From the NCBI GenBank assembly GCA_001305115.1, contig BCAA01000002.1, positions 124,001 to 188,000 on the forward strand: DNA of 64,000 nt, in the 5' to 3' direction. Origin of the DNA: Clostridia bacterium UC5.1-1E11 (GTDB lineage: Bacteria > Bacillota > Clostridia > Oscillospirales > Acutalibacteraceae). Position 1 is the first letter of the stretch. The number at the start of each line of letters is the position of its first letter. The notes below the pieces were generated by a model. The model worked only from the letters and a program-made list of their open reading frames with translations. It was not told the DNA's origin and did no database searches. A program made the position numbers and the translations under genes. Below, one piece after another: positions 17,606 to 26,195 of this stretch.

Positions 17606-17973
17606 TATATATTTTTTGCAGGCGTATTGGCAGAAATTCGTCGCACCAGTTGCGTTCCCTTCCAAGGGTAAAGAATTTCCTTTTACTGAACCACATCCAA
17701 CCAAACCCCGCCACGAACGTCCATTGTTCAGAAAAATGGAAACCTCCCCTTAGTATTTTGGGCTTCGATCCAGGAGCAGCCGGCGGCATATCGAAGGAAG
17801 TGGGAAACCCCCATTCTACGGCTATGGGAGGACCGCTCCATGCCTCTCTGGCACAGTACAACTTCAAAACCGAATCGTTTTTGTGGAAATATTTTCCCGA
17901 TAGGAACTGCCTTTACACACAAGTGGTTTTGAAAATCATCTGTATGCCGGTTGTTGCGTCTGACCGTACACCC
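17606..17973. other. Intergenic region without recognised gene
   Basis: Open frames on both strands (17587-18027 plus, 17538-17867 minus) have no ribosome site and no family resemblance, and are not called. Confidence 0.35.
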
Positions 17974-18002
17974 TTGTATAAACCCGCTCTTTATCTTATA
18001 AT
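17974..18002 (+). promoter_or_regulatory. Promoter of the ECF sigma operon
   Basis: TTGTAT (17974-17979) and TATAAT (17997-18002) are exactly 17 bases apart, a near-consensus vegetative promoter. The leader of about 135 bases folds: TCCGGCC (18045-18051) pairs with GGCCGGA (18102-18108) around a hairpin at 18068-18092. Confidence 0.65.
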
Positions 18003-18145
18003 TAATAAAAGCAATTCCGTTGGATGATCCCGAAAGGGTTTCCCTCCGGCCACAGCGAATGCTTCTCCATAGGAGGATTTTGTCATCCTATGAAAAGTTT
18101 GGGCCGGATCGCTTGTATTATCATTAGAGGAGAGGAGGACGCAAG

Positions 18146-18625
18146 GTGGAACATAAGGAGCAGGCGGAATTCGCCGAGCTGCTGCAAAAATATTCCGCTA
18201 TGGTACTGCGCATCGCTTTCTCCAATGTAAAGAATTTACAGGACGCTCAGGACATTGCTCAGGACGTCTTTATGAGTGTATTGACAAAGCAGCCTCATTT
18301 TGACAGCGAAGAGCATGAAAAGGCATGGCTCATACGTGTCACCATCAATCGTTGCAAAAACCATGTTAAGAGCTTTTGGAACCGCCGTACCGAGGGCCTT
18401 TCTGAGGATCTTAGTTACATGCCCAAGGAAGAAACTGGGGTGATGGAGGCGGTCCTTGCTTTGCCACAAAATTACCGCAACGTAATTTATCTTCACTATT
18501 ACGAAGGTTACAGCATCAATGAGATTTCAGAAATTCTACATAAAAAGCCCGCTACAGTGGGCACTTGGCTTGCACGCGGCCGTGCAGCCTTAAAAAACAC
18601 ATTGAAAGGAGGGTTTGACGAATGA
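18146..18625 (+). CDS. ECF-type sigma-70 factor
   Basis: RNA polymerase sigma factor of 159 residues. Region 2 (about residues 10-75) contains DAQDIAQDVFMSVL and the WLIRVTINRCKNH segment; region 4 (about 105-155) contains LPQNYRNVIYLHYYEGYSI and a helix-turn-helix ending in KPATVGTWLARGRAALK. The GTG start follows GAGAGGAGG. Its stop overlaps the next gene by four bases, the usual sigma/anti-sigma pairing. Target promoters are unknown; the vegetative promoter upstream means it need not drive itself. Confidence 0.9.
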   Translation: MEHKEQAEFAELLQKYSAMVLRIAFSNVKNLQDAQDIAQDVFMSVLTKQPHFDSEEHEKAWLIRVTINRCKNHVKSFWNRRTEGLSEDLSYMPKEETGVMEAVLALPQNYRNVIYLHYYEGYSINEISEILHKKPATVGTWLARGRAALKNTLKGGFDE

Positions 18626-20259
18626 AGCCGGAAGAAAATCATCGTTCTCGAGAAAACATAGATCGGTATCGGGCTGCAATGGATCATCTCCGATTGCCGG
18701 AGGACTTTGAACAGCGCACTTTGGAGCTGGCAAAACAGCATATGGAATGTACTAAGGGAAAACAATCCTCTCGTGACATCTGGCGCGCCAAGCCCTTCTA
18801 TCGCCGGCCGGCCGCACAGGTGTGCTTTGTTCTACTGTTATTCCTGGTGATCGGCATATTTCCGGTATTGCACTTCACACAGCCTTTTCTGGCCACACGT
18901 AGTAACGATTCCGCCGCCGTTACACAGTATGACGGTGGGGAAAACGGTGCTTTATGCGGCGGCGTTCCCTCCGGCCCTGTAAGCGGCGAAATCGAGAGAA
19001 CCGATGGCACCGCAGAGGCCGCGAACGCCAGCGAGATTCCCACAGAAAACAGCGCTTCGAGCGCTAATTCCCCAGAGACTGCCTCTGCGCCAGCAGCCGG
19101 CGCTGGAATCGAAGAGCAAGCGTTTCTGGCTGATCCGGATGAACCTGCGGAAAAACGCTCTCGGAACACAATTCCCGGCGACGGAACAATGGATACGGAC
19201 ACGGGGCTGCCGTCTGACGAATCTGTACCATCTCCGTCACAACCGCAACTATTTCAGGAAAATGGCGCTGCGTCCGCCCAATCAGGGCAAAATACCGGCG
19301 AGGACAGCGCGCAAACACCTGCTCCCAGCGCATTGCTTCGTTCCGCCCCAGAGAATGCTTATGAAGAACCTGGATTACCATTGGTTGCTTCCGACGGAGA
19401 AAAGCTGTATTTTCAGCCGTATCCATCCCAGAAGAACGGCGGTTCTTTGATGGTATGGGATGGGACGGCTCTATCTTCCACAGGAATTTCGCATGCGGAC
19501 AGCCTGATCGCTGTCAATGGCGGATATTCTTATACCATCGAGAATAAACTGTATCATGGATCGTCGCTGGTGCGCGACTTTTCCGACGAGGCGCTTCTTG
19601 GGACTCACGCTTTCTCACTGCGAGTATTTGGCTCCGACAGTTCTTATTTTTATCTTTATGCGAACGCTGCCGACTCGGTTTCCGGGGAGGTTTCCCCCTA
19701 TGCCATCCTGCGCGTATCGCTCGATGGTCAAGCGGAACAGCTTTTGTTTGGCGCCGATGGTCTTTCTACCGGCGGACGGATCTCGCAGGCCATTCTGGCG
19801 GAAAACACGGTGTATTATTCTTTATCAGCGGGCAACAGCGGCATTTATGCATTGGACTCTGCCGGTGGGCAGCCACGGCAGCTTTCCTCCATGAGTGTGT
19901 CTGGTTCCTTCTGCTATTGGAATGGCGAGTTGATCTTTACCGATACAGGTACAAACTTGTGTGCTATGCAGTCGGAGAGCGGCAGCAATCGACAGCTCGT
20001 AGAGGGCGGCGTTCTATCTCCGCCGGTAGTCCGCGGCGGAACGGTCTATTACAGTGCAAAATCTCCGAACGCCGCCACAGGTGCAATCTATGCATACGAC
20101 CTGGCGGGGGGAGAATCCCGTCGATTGCTGGAAGAACAAGGCACGGCCGGTGGCTTTTGCCAGCTTCTCCCCGCATCCGACGGCCTATTCCTGGTAAACG
20201 CCTCCGGAGATGTATTCCACTATCATATACAGACAGGGATTCTCACCGAAATTACCTGA
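18622..20259 (+). CDS. Membrane-bound anti-sigma-like protein with extracellular propeller-like domain
   Basis: 545 residues, translationally coupled to the ECF sigma gene, so probably its anti-sigma partner. The cytoplasmic N-terminus (about 1-60) has LRLPEDFEQRTLELAKQH, resembling short anti-sigma tails. One membrane segment (about 67-90) follows. Then there is an acidic, Ala/Ser/Pro-rich linker of about 150 residues and a C-terminal half with repeating beta motifs such as YALDSAGGQPRQL and YAYDLAGGESRRL, typical of DUF5050/beta-propeller sensor domains. I infer that the outer domain senses an envelope signal and releases the sigma factor. No zinc-binding HxxxCxxC anti-sigma motif is seen. 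Confidence 0.72.
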   Translation: MKPEENHRSRENIDRYRAAMDHLRLPEDFEQRTLELAKQHMECTKGKQSSRDIWRAKPFYRRPAAQVCFVLLLFLVIGIFPVLHFTQPFLATRSNDSAAVTQYDGGENGALCGGVPSGPVSGEIERTDGTAEAANASEIPTENSASSANSPETASAPAAGAGIEEQAFLADPDEPAEKRSRNTIPGDGTMDTDTGLPSDESVPSPSQPQLFQENGAASAQSGQNTGEDSAQTPAPSALLRSAPENAYEEPGLPLVASDGEKLYFQPYPSQKNGGSLMVWDGTALSSTGISHADSLIAVNGGYSYTIENKLYHGSSLVRDFSDEALLGTHAFSLRVFGSDSSYFYLYANAADSVSGEVSPYAILRVSLDGQAEQLLFGADGLSTGGRISQAILAENTVYYSLSAGNSGIYALDSAGGQPRQLSSMSVSGSFCYWNGELIFTDTGTNLCAMQSESGSNRQLVEGGVLSPPVVRGGTVYYSAKSPNAATGAIYAYDLAGGESRRLLEEQGTAGGFCQLLPASDGLFLVNASGDVFHYHIQTGILTEIT

Positions 20260-20271
20260 TGGGAGGCCATT

Positions 20272-20799
20272 ATGGAAAAGGGATTGATACACATCTACTG
20301 CGGCGACGGCAAAGGGAAAACCACCGCAGCCGTTGGCTTATGTGTGCGTGCCTGTGGATGCGGCAAGAAAGTCCTGCTCGCACAGTTTTTGAAGGACGAT
20401 TCCTCGGGGGAACTTGTTTCTCTTGGCTTGCTTCCTGGCTTCTCCAGGATACCAGCGCCCAAAAGAGTCAAATTTACCTTTCAGATGAACGAGGAAGAAC
20501 GCCGGGAATCGGCCAAACGGTGTGCACAAATGTTGCAAGATGCACGCCGTGCCGCAGAAGCGGGCGCGTGTGACCTGTTGGTTTTGGATGAATGTTTTGG
20601 CGCGCTCTCCACTGGCATGTTGAATATGGAAGCGCTGCTGGATTTTGTCGAGCATAAGCCGCCAAAGCTCGAGCTGATTCTGACTGGACGCAATCCACCG
20701 GAGGAGTTTATGGCCCTTGCAGATTATGTATCCGAGGTCCGCAAGGTCAAGCATCCCTATGATGTTGGGACTCCGGCACGGCGCGGAATCGAATACTAA
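20272..20799 (+). CDS. Cob(I)yrinic acid a,c-diamide adenosyltransferase (CobO/BtuR type)
   Basis: Adds the adenosyl group to cobalt(I) corrinoids to form coenzyme B12. The 175 residues fit the CobO/CobA class: N-terminal P-loop YCGDGKGKTTAAVGL, then QFLKD, DLLVLDECFGAL (Walker B-like) and LTGRNPPEEFMALADYVSEV. GGGAGG lies before the ATG, 12 bases after the anti-sigma-like gene. No other cobalamin synthesis gene is in the window, so it probably serves corrinoid salvage. Confidence 0.92.
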   Translation: MEKGLIHIYCGDGKGKTTAAVGLCVRACGCGKKVLLAQFLKDDSSGELVSLGLLPGFSRIPAPKRVKFTFQMNEEERRESAKRCAQMLQDARRAAEAGACDLLVLDECFGALSTGMLNMEALLDFVEHKPPKLELILTGRNPPEEFMALADYVSEVRKVKHPYDVGTPARRGIEY

Positions 20800-20852
20800 A
20801 TGAGCAGGAAATAAGGGAAGCCCTTTGGGGCGAATGGGGAGAGCGAACCGAC

Positions 20853-21560
20853 ATGCAAATGGATATGCGGGGTGCCGCTTGGCGCAGATGGGCCATCGCG
20901 GTACCCATCCTTGTTTTTGCCGTCGTCGTGACGGCATTTCTTGTTGTAACCCTTGTCAACAGCCACCAACCAGAACCACAGGATGGTGTATATCCGGAGG
21001 AAGTTTTTGGTATCCCAGTACATACAGAATTGATTCCGGAAACCTTGCCAGCCCGCCCCTGTGAAAAGCGGACCATCAAATATGTGGTTATCCACGAGAC
21101 TGGGAATACCGCGGAGGGGTCGAACGCCGCAGGCCACAGCGCCTATCTACTGAGTGGAAAGAGCGGCGATACCTCTTGGCATTATACGGTGGACGACCAC
21201 GAAATCTATCATCACATTCCCGACGATGAAATCGCTTGGCATGCGGGGGACCGGCGTACACGTGACGGCGGTAATCTCTGCGGAATTGGGGTAGAACTCT
21301 GTGTCAATGCGGACGGCGATTTTGAAAAGACCTTCGACAATGCGGCACGTTTGACGGCATATTTGCTTCAAACCTACGGCCTCAAGCTGGGAGCCGTAAA
21401 ACAACACGCCGACTTTATGGACAAAAACTGCCCGCAGACCATACGGGACAATGACCGTTGGCCAGAGTTTCTGGAAAAGGTTCACGAATACAAAAATCTA
21501 CTATACGATACGGAATCACAGGATGTTGCCAAAGCAAAGCAACCGTCATCCCCTGAATGA
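20853..21560 (+). CDS. Membrane-anchored N-acetylmuramoyl-L-alanine amidase (Amidase_2)
   Basis: Peptidoglycan hydrolase cutting between MurNAc and L-alanine. The 235 residues have an N-terminal membrane anchor (about 12-36) and an extracellular amidase-2 domain. Zinc ligands and catalytic positions are seen in YVVIHETGNT, EIAWHAGD and VKQHADFMDKNCP (about residues 73-195). GGGGAGAG precedes the ATG. Lack of a wall-binding domain suggests action close to the membrane, for example in remodelling or spore-related steps. It ends at a strong terminator. Confidence 0.88.
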   Translation: MQMDMRGAAWRRWAIAVPILVFAVVVTAFLVVTLVNSHQPEPQDGVYPEEVFGIPVHTELIPETLPARPCEKRTIKYVVIHETGNTAEGSNAAGHSAYLLSGKSGDTSWHYTVDDHEIYHHIPDDEIAWHAGDRRTRDGGNLCGIGVELCVNADGDFEKTFDNAARLTAYLLQTYGLKLGAVKQHADFMDKNCPQTIRDNDRWPEFLEKVHEYKNLLYDTESQDVAKAKQPSSPE

Positions 21561-21577
21561 AAGGGGTAATCCCCCCG

Positions 21578-21623
21578 GGCGCCTGGAACCTGGCCAGCTG
21601 GCCGGATTCCAGGCGCCTTTTTT
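21578..21623 (+). terminator. Terminator after the amidase gene
   Basis: Perfect 10-base arms GGCGCCTGGA/TCCAGGCGCC, with an inner GGCCAGCTGGCC palindrome, followed by TTTTTTG. Confidence 0.9.
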
Positions 21624-21803
21624 GCAAAGACTGTACTAGGAATATTAAACAGCCGCTCCTTCTAAACGGATAAGCCCCCAACAGATGAACGCGGTACAAA
21701 GCCCTTTTGTAGGACTTATTTCCAAGTCAATGTCTGGAATAGGTTGACAAATCCGTTTTCTTAGAGCGAATCGATCATACGATAACTCACCTGATTTCCC
21801 GAC

Positions 21804-22475
21804 TTAATACCCAGCCAATTTTCCTGTGGATTTATCAAAACGTCCGCAGCTGGTACATAGACCAGCTGCGGACATCCTCTTTATTTTACTCCTGCACTCC
21901 TTAAAAAAAGATGTTCCAATTCCTTTTGGCTTTTTTAGCCCCAGCTTTTTTAGGAGCGCAGTCTTTTGATTGGCAATCGTTTTTTGCGAGGACTGTAGAT
22001 GTACATCTCCCCCCAGCATGATGGAAAAGACCGATCGTTCGGCTGGCGACAGGTCGGCCTGTATCAGTGAAAAAATCAGCATCTCCTGTGGTGTAGGCCC
22101 TTCTGCGGTCTTTCGCACCGTTTCCGTAAGAATGCTAAATTGACTTTTAAACACATATGCGGAAGCAAAGGAACGTTTACAAGCATCGGTCACAATATGT
22201 TGCGACTCAAACGCCGTCACCAAAATCACTTTTGCATAGGTAGTCAACCGAATCTTGCGGGCTGCTTCAATGCCATCCAATTCAGCCAAGGAAAGATTTA
22301 GGTCCATCAGGACAATGTCCGGTTCCCATTTCTTGGCAAGTGCAACCGCCTCTTCCCCATTGGCAGTAGTGCCCAATATCCGCATGCCGGGTTCTCTTCC
22401 GAGCGTATTGCGGATTAAATAACAGAAATCCTCGTCATCCTCAACCACTAGAACTCCAATTGTTCCATCCTTCAT
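21804..22475 (-). CDS. Two-component response regulator with GerE-like output
   Basis: 223 residues. The receiver domain (about 1-120) shows VLVVEDDEDF, the phospho-acceptor Asp in DIVLMDLNLS and a conserved Lys in VFKSQ. The C-terminal part LSPAERSVFSIMLGGD ... KTIANQKTALLKKLGL resembles a diverged LuxR/GerE helix-turn-helix. Start choice among 22490 (GTG), 22481 and 22475 is uncertain; I prefer 22475 with GGGGGA seven bases upstream. It lies about 100 bases downstream of the sensor kinase gene and is presumably its partner. Confidence 0.8.
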   Translation of the reverse strand: MKDGTIGVLVVEDDEDFCYLIRNTLGREPGMRILGTTANGEEAVALAKKWEPDIVLMDLNLSLAELDGIEAARKIRLTTYAKVILVTAFESQHIVTDACKRSFASAYVFKSQFSILTETVRKTAEGPTPQEMLIFSLIQADLSPAERSVFSIMLGGDVHLQSSQKTIANQKTALLKKLGLKKPKGIGTSFFKECRSKIKRMSAAGLCTSCGRFDKSTGKLAGY

Positions 22476-22576
22476 CCTCATATCCCCCACTTTGCCCTTT
22501 CAGTTCCTTTTTACAATACTGAGAAGCTTTTCACATTCTCTTCTCCCACCTATTTCTGTTCTTGGATTGTAAAAAG

Positions 22577-23984
22577 TTATAAGCCGGGAAATCGCAGAAC
22601 AAAAGTCGTCCCGCGCCCCTTATTTTGCTTTGCCTCAATGCTTCCGCCATGTTTAAGCATCACATTACGGCAATAATAAAGCCCCAATCCCATGTGATGG
22701 TTGCTAGTCTTTGTTGTGTAGTATGGCGAAAAGAGCTGTCCCCATTCTTCCTTTGGAATTCCGTCGCCTGTGTCCGATACACAGATCGCATAGCCAGTTT
22801 TCCCAAACCGTTTCCCCTCTATAACAATGCTACCCTGTCCGTGCATAGCTTCATCGGCGTTGCTCAAAAGGTTATTCATCACTTCTGTCAAGTGCGCACG
22901 GTCACAAAGCAGTTCATCCGTTTCATCGCAGAGGATTTCGACCTCTATGTCAGGCGACAGCTTGTGAAAATCCGACACGCAATCCCGCAAAAGCGGCGCG
23001 GCCAAATACACCTGCCGGTCCAGAACAATGTCCTTCGAATAATCCAATGCCTTGGTAGCCAAACCTTTGAGACGGGCAGTTGACCGCAGAATGATGCCGG
23101 CAAAGTCTGCGGATTCTCCATAGGCGGATTCCTGAATATTTTTCGCGCACCACTCCACTTTAATCACTTTCATTTTTCAGCATATGCTGTAAAAACTGCG
23201 CGCTCTGATTGACCAGCTTTCCATCCTTATCCCAATCATAGGCCTCATGCTTGAAGCGCGCCCCCATAAAACCACCCTTAAAGGCATTGTATAGATAGAA
23301 GATAATCAAAATCAATATGATTAAAAGGTTTCCCTGCCATGCCTTGAAAAAATCTTTTAACCCCAACAGGTGAATCAAAAAGGCGCTAATCAATTCATAC
23401 CAAATCGGCACCAAAACCAGGACCGATACCATCATCTTCTGCCGGTAGACAGGGGTCCCCCTTTCCCTCCAAAGGGTTCCCAACAAAAGGACCGTCAATA
23501 GAACCCCATATATCCAGTTGTAAATCGCTGCACAGAGATAATACGTCCGGTCATACAACTGATAATAGCGCGTATCCCAGTATGGATACAGGATGCCGAA
23601 TACAAGAGCTGGCACAAACACCAAGACGCGCGCCCAGCGAAATAGGATTGGCCGGCGTTCCTCCATATGGCTGAAATAGAAACCAAAAACCAGCGCGGCC
23701 GGCATTGCAAAATAATATAGAACCGCTGTGAGTATGGAATAAATCCGCACAGAGAGCGCCTCGGTCATCCAACCAGGCCATACCTGCATGATATAGGGAA
23801 ACAACGTGAAATAGAGGTATTCCTTGAATACCCCCATACTGAAACACATCCCACTGATAAAACACCAGCGATTCAATTTGTTTTGCCGGTTTCCCAGATA
23901 GATCAGGAAAAACAGTACCCAAATGAGAACAGCAAACAGCAATAGGAATTCGCCCGGTAATCCCTTCGAAGTTCCAATCAACAT
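22577..23984 (-). CDS. Multi-pass membrane sensor histidine kinase, frameshifted
   Basis: The N-terminal frame (23160 leftmost base) has about seven hydrophobic segments and ends with the phospho-acceptor box QHMLKNE. The next frame (22577-23173) begins VEWCAKNIQ and carries the ATP-binding domain: EVMNNLLSNADEAM (N box), SDTGDGIP (G1), MGLGLYYCR (G2) and GTTFVLRFP. Because the H-box and its following helix are in different frames, one extra base near 23168-23170 is implied (HMLKNE-VIKVEWCAKNI). The start at 23984 follows GAGGG; a longer reading starts within a TATAAT-like element. The multi-helix input suggests a membrane-borne signal. Partner of the response regulator downstream. Confidence 0.78.
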
Positions 23985-24291
23985 TCCCAACACCCTCAAA
24001 TGGTTTTCTTTCATTATACACGATTTTTCAAACTTCCGGGTCCGGGGGATGTAAAAAGAGGGACTGGTATTCCCAAAGTTTTTAGGAAGACAGAAATAAA
24101 AAGATATGCTATAATGAAGTCCGCTAAATGGACAACATGTTTCGACACTTTTCAACGTCTCCGGTACTGTAAAAAGCGTATGACCAAACATTATTCACAT
24201 TTTTTCGGTTGAAATTCCTATCTTTATCCGATATGATGAAGTGTACAGGAAATGAATGATACGATTTGATGTAGAAGGTGAAACACAGGAT

Positions 24292-25479
24292 ATGAACAAC
24301 AAGTGGATGCTTCTCCCATTGGCGGCGGCCCTTCTTTTGACTTCCTGCCAAAGCGCCAGTGGCGCTGTAATCTACCACAACCAATCGCTCGCGCTTGCAG
24401 AACGGGTGGAACAAACAGTCCGCAAATCGACCGAAATTCAGCTATCTGCCAACCTGGGGACCGGCAATCCGGATGCACCCGAACAGGAGGCTTTTTCTTC
24501 GTGTCTGCACTTTGTGGAAGCCAACCGTGAACGCTACTTGCTTTATCAAGAGGCGCATCCCGATTTAAATGAATGGGATATTGTCACGCAGGTGAATATC
24601 GGTTTGGACCATCCTTATTATACAAACGTCCAGACGGTCAGTGACCCCAACAGCCTGCTGGTGTTGTGCAACAAATACTGGAAATTGCCGGATGGATACG
24701 AACCCTCGGACCTGCGCAAGCTTTCTTCCAAAGTTGCTGTGGGGTCGGCTAACCAGATGCGAGCAGAGGCGGCTGACGCATTCGAGCGACTCTGTGCGGA
24801 TGCTAAAAAAGAGGGATATACCATCTTCGCACAGTCCGCCTACCGCAGTTATTCCCGGCAAGTCTCCCTGTATAATCAATATGCTGCCCGGGATGGCATT
24901 GAAGGAGCGGACACTTACAGTTCGCGTGCAGGCCACTCCGATCATCAGACAGGTTTGGTGGTGGATGTCAAGAATGCAAGCCTGCCTTACAACCGCTTTG
25001 GTGAGACCGCAGAATATCAGTGGGCCAAGGACAACATACACAAGTACGGTTTTATCATCCACTATCCCCCTGGGAAAGAGGGAATCACCGGCTATCAGAC
25101 CGAAGAATGGCATTGGCGTTATGTGGGCCAAAAGGCTGCAACGGAAATCTACAACCTGGGGTTGACGTTGGATGAATACTGCGCAATCTTTTTGGCCAAT
25201 TCATCCGACGAGATTCCTTCCCTGCTTTCAGATACACCGGATGCCCTCACCCTTTCACAGGGAAGTTCCTATACGTTTTCTTTCCAGCCGGCCGGTGCAT
25301 TGGCTGTTCCCACTTTCACCACCGGCGATGGAACCATCGTAACTACGTCTGGTTTTCAATATCGCAGCGGCTCTTACTTGCTCTCGGTTCAGGGATTGGC
25401 CCCAGGAAGCACCAATCTATATGCTACTTTTGATGGACAAGCTCCTATCCGGCTTTGTTCCATCACGGTAAGAGCATGA
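24292..25479 (+). CDS. VanY-type D-alanyl-D-alanine carboxypeptidase lipoprotein
   Basis: Zinc peptidase that trims the terminal D-Ala of peptidoglycan stems. 395 residues with a lipoprotein signal (LLLTSC lipobox at about residues 15-20). The VanY/M15B domain (about 140-300) shows SAYRSYSRQ, SRAGHSDHQTGLVVDV with His and Asp ligands, and the EWHWRYVG motif with the third ligand. After it comes an ~83-residue C-terminal domain of the kind found in the 5'-nucleotidase and the giant esterase in this window. AGAAGG lies upstream of the chosen ATG; twelve earlier codons are open but would disrupt the lipoprotein signal. Confidence 0.87.
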   Translation: MNNKWMLLPLAAALLLTSCQSASGAVIYHNQSLALAERVEQTVRKSTEIQLSANLGTGNPDAPEQEAFSSCLHFVEANRERYLLYQEAHPDLNEWDIVTQVNIGLDHPYYTNVQTVSDPNSLLVLCNKYWKLPDGYEPSDLRKLSSKVAVGSANQMRAEAADAFERLCADAKKEGYTIFAQSAYRSYSRQVSLYNQYAARDGIEGADTYSSRAGHSDHQTGLVVDVKNASLPYNRFGETAEYQWAKDNIHKYGFIIHYPPGKEGITGYQTEEWHWRYVGQKAATEIYNLGLTLDEYCAIFLANSSDEIPSLLSDTPDALTLSQGSSYTFSFQPAGALAVPTFTTGDGTIVTTSGFQYRSGSYLLSVQGLAPGSTNLYATFDGQAPIRLCSITVRA

Positions 25480-25553
25480 GCCTCTTGAATAGGGTGCGTT
25501 TTTTGTCTGGAATTCTTGTTTTTACGCAGAAGATCTGCAAATACAACTTTTTA

Positions 25554-25589
25554 AATAGGCGGTATAGCCATGCGGCTGTACCGCCTATT
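25554..25589 (+). terminator. Strong hairpin after the VanY gene
   Basis: Arms AATAGGCGGTA/TACCGCCTATT (11 bases) continue into AGCC/GGCT around a four-base loop. No T-run follows, so it may be a processing or mRNA-stabilising hairpin instead of a terminator. Confidence 0.45.
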
Positions 25590-25646
25590 GGTTTCCTGGA
25601 AAAGGGATCGTACTGTAGTTGATCAAATGCGAAGCCTTTTCTACGC

Positions 25647-25713
25647 CCTTGACAAAACCGCATTTTTCGCAAATAATAGAGGCATACCCCCAACCGTATA
25701 GGAGGTGTTAAGG
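25647..25713 (+). promoter_or_regulatory. csoR promoter and operator region
   Basis: TTGACA followed 17 bases later by AATAAT, then ATACCCCCAACCGTAT, an ATAC...GTAT element like those at the ATPase promoter. AGGAGG precedes the csoR ATG. Confidence 0.45.
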
Positions 25714-25988
25714 ATGAGACAATGTATGGATGCTGACAATTTGCATCGCCGCCTGAAAAAATTATTGGGCAGGTGCAGGCCATTGATCGAATGGTCGACG
25801 AGGACGTCCCGTGCGAGGATATTCTTTCGCAAATCAACGCAGCAAAATCAGCGCTGCACAGGGTTGGCCAAGTCGTTTTGGAGGGGCATATCCAGCACTG
25901 TGTGCGCGATGGAATTGAGCATGGAGATGCGGATAAGACCATTGAAAACTTCACGAAAGCTGTTGAACGTTTTTCAAATATGACTTAA
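25714..25988 (+). CDS. CsoR/RcnR-family metal-sensing repressor, frameshifted
   Basis: A small all-helical DNA-binding repressor, about 91 residues if repaired. The first frame gives MDADNLHRRLKK; the rest continues in the next frame as IIGQVQAIDRMVDEDVPCEDILSQ once one base is added to the six-A run at 25756-25761. Ligand positions of copper-type CsoR are all present: Cys in DVPCEDIL, then His and Cys in EGHIQHC. It precedes a P1B-type ATPase whose promoter carries similar ATAC/GTAT sites. Copper is the best guess, but other metals or persulfide sensing (CstR) remain possible. Confidence 0.82.
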
Positions 25989-26004
25989 TAAGCATATATT
26001 CGCT

Positions 26005-26036
26005 AAACTGACCGTTTTTAATCGGTCAGTTTTTTG
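26005..26036 (+). terminator. Terminator after csoR
   Basis: Perfect 10-base stem AAACTGACCG/CGGTCAGTTT followed by a T-run. Confidence 0.9.
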
Positions 26037-26126
26037 TTTATATAGAAATTTAATCATTGGCCGTTCATCAATATCATATACTCCTTGGTACAAATGCAAG
26101 AATCTTTATAGAAATACGTTTGTTTC

Positions 26127-26178
26127 TTGACAACCCATACCCGTATAAGTATAATATACATATACCCCCATAGGTATA
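26127..26178 (+). promoter_or_regulatory. P1B-ATPase promoter with candidate CsoR operators
   Basis: Consensus TTGACA (26127-26132), 17-base spacer and TATAAT (26150-26155). ATACCCGTAT lies inside the spacer and TATACCCCCATAGGTATA just after the -10 box. Both are inverted repeats placed where a repressor would block polymerase. Confidence 0.65.
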
Positions 26179-26195
26179 GAAAGGATGACGTACAT

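Noticed and set aside
17587-18027. Plus-strand 146-codon frame before the sigma operon
   Set aside because: No ribosome site, no family resemblance, and it overlaps the sigma promoter.
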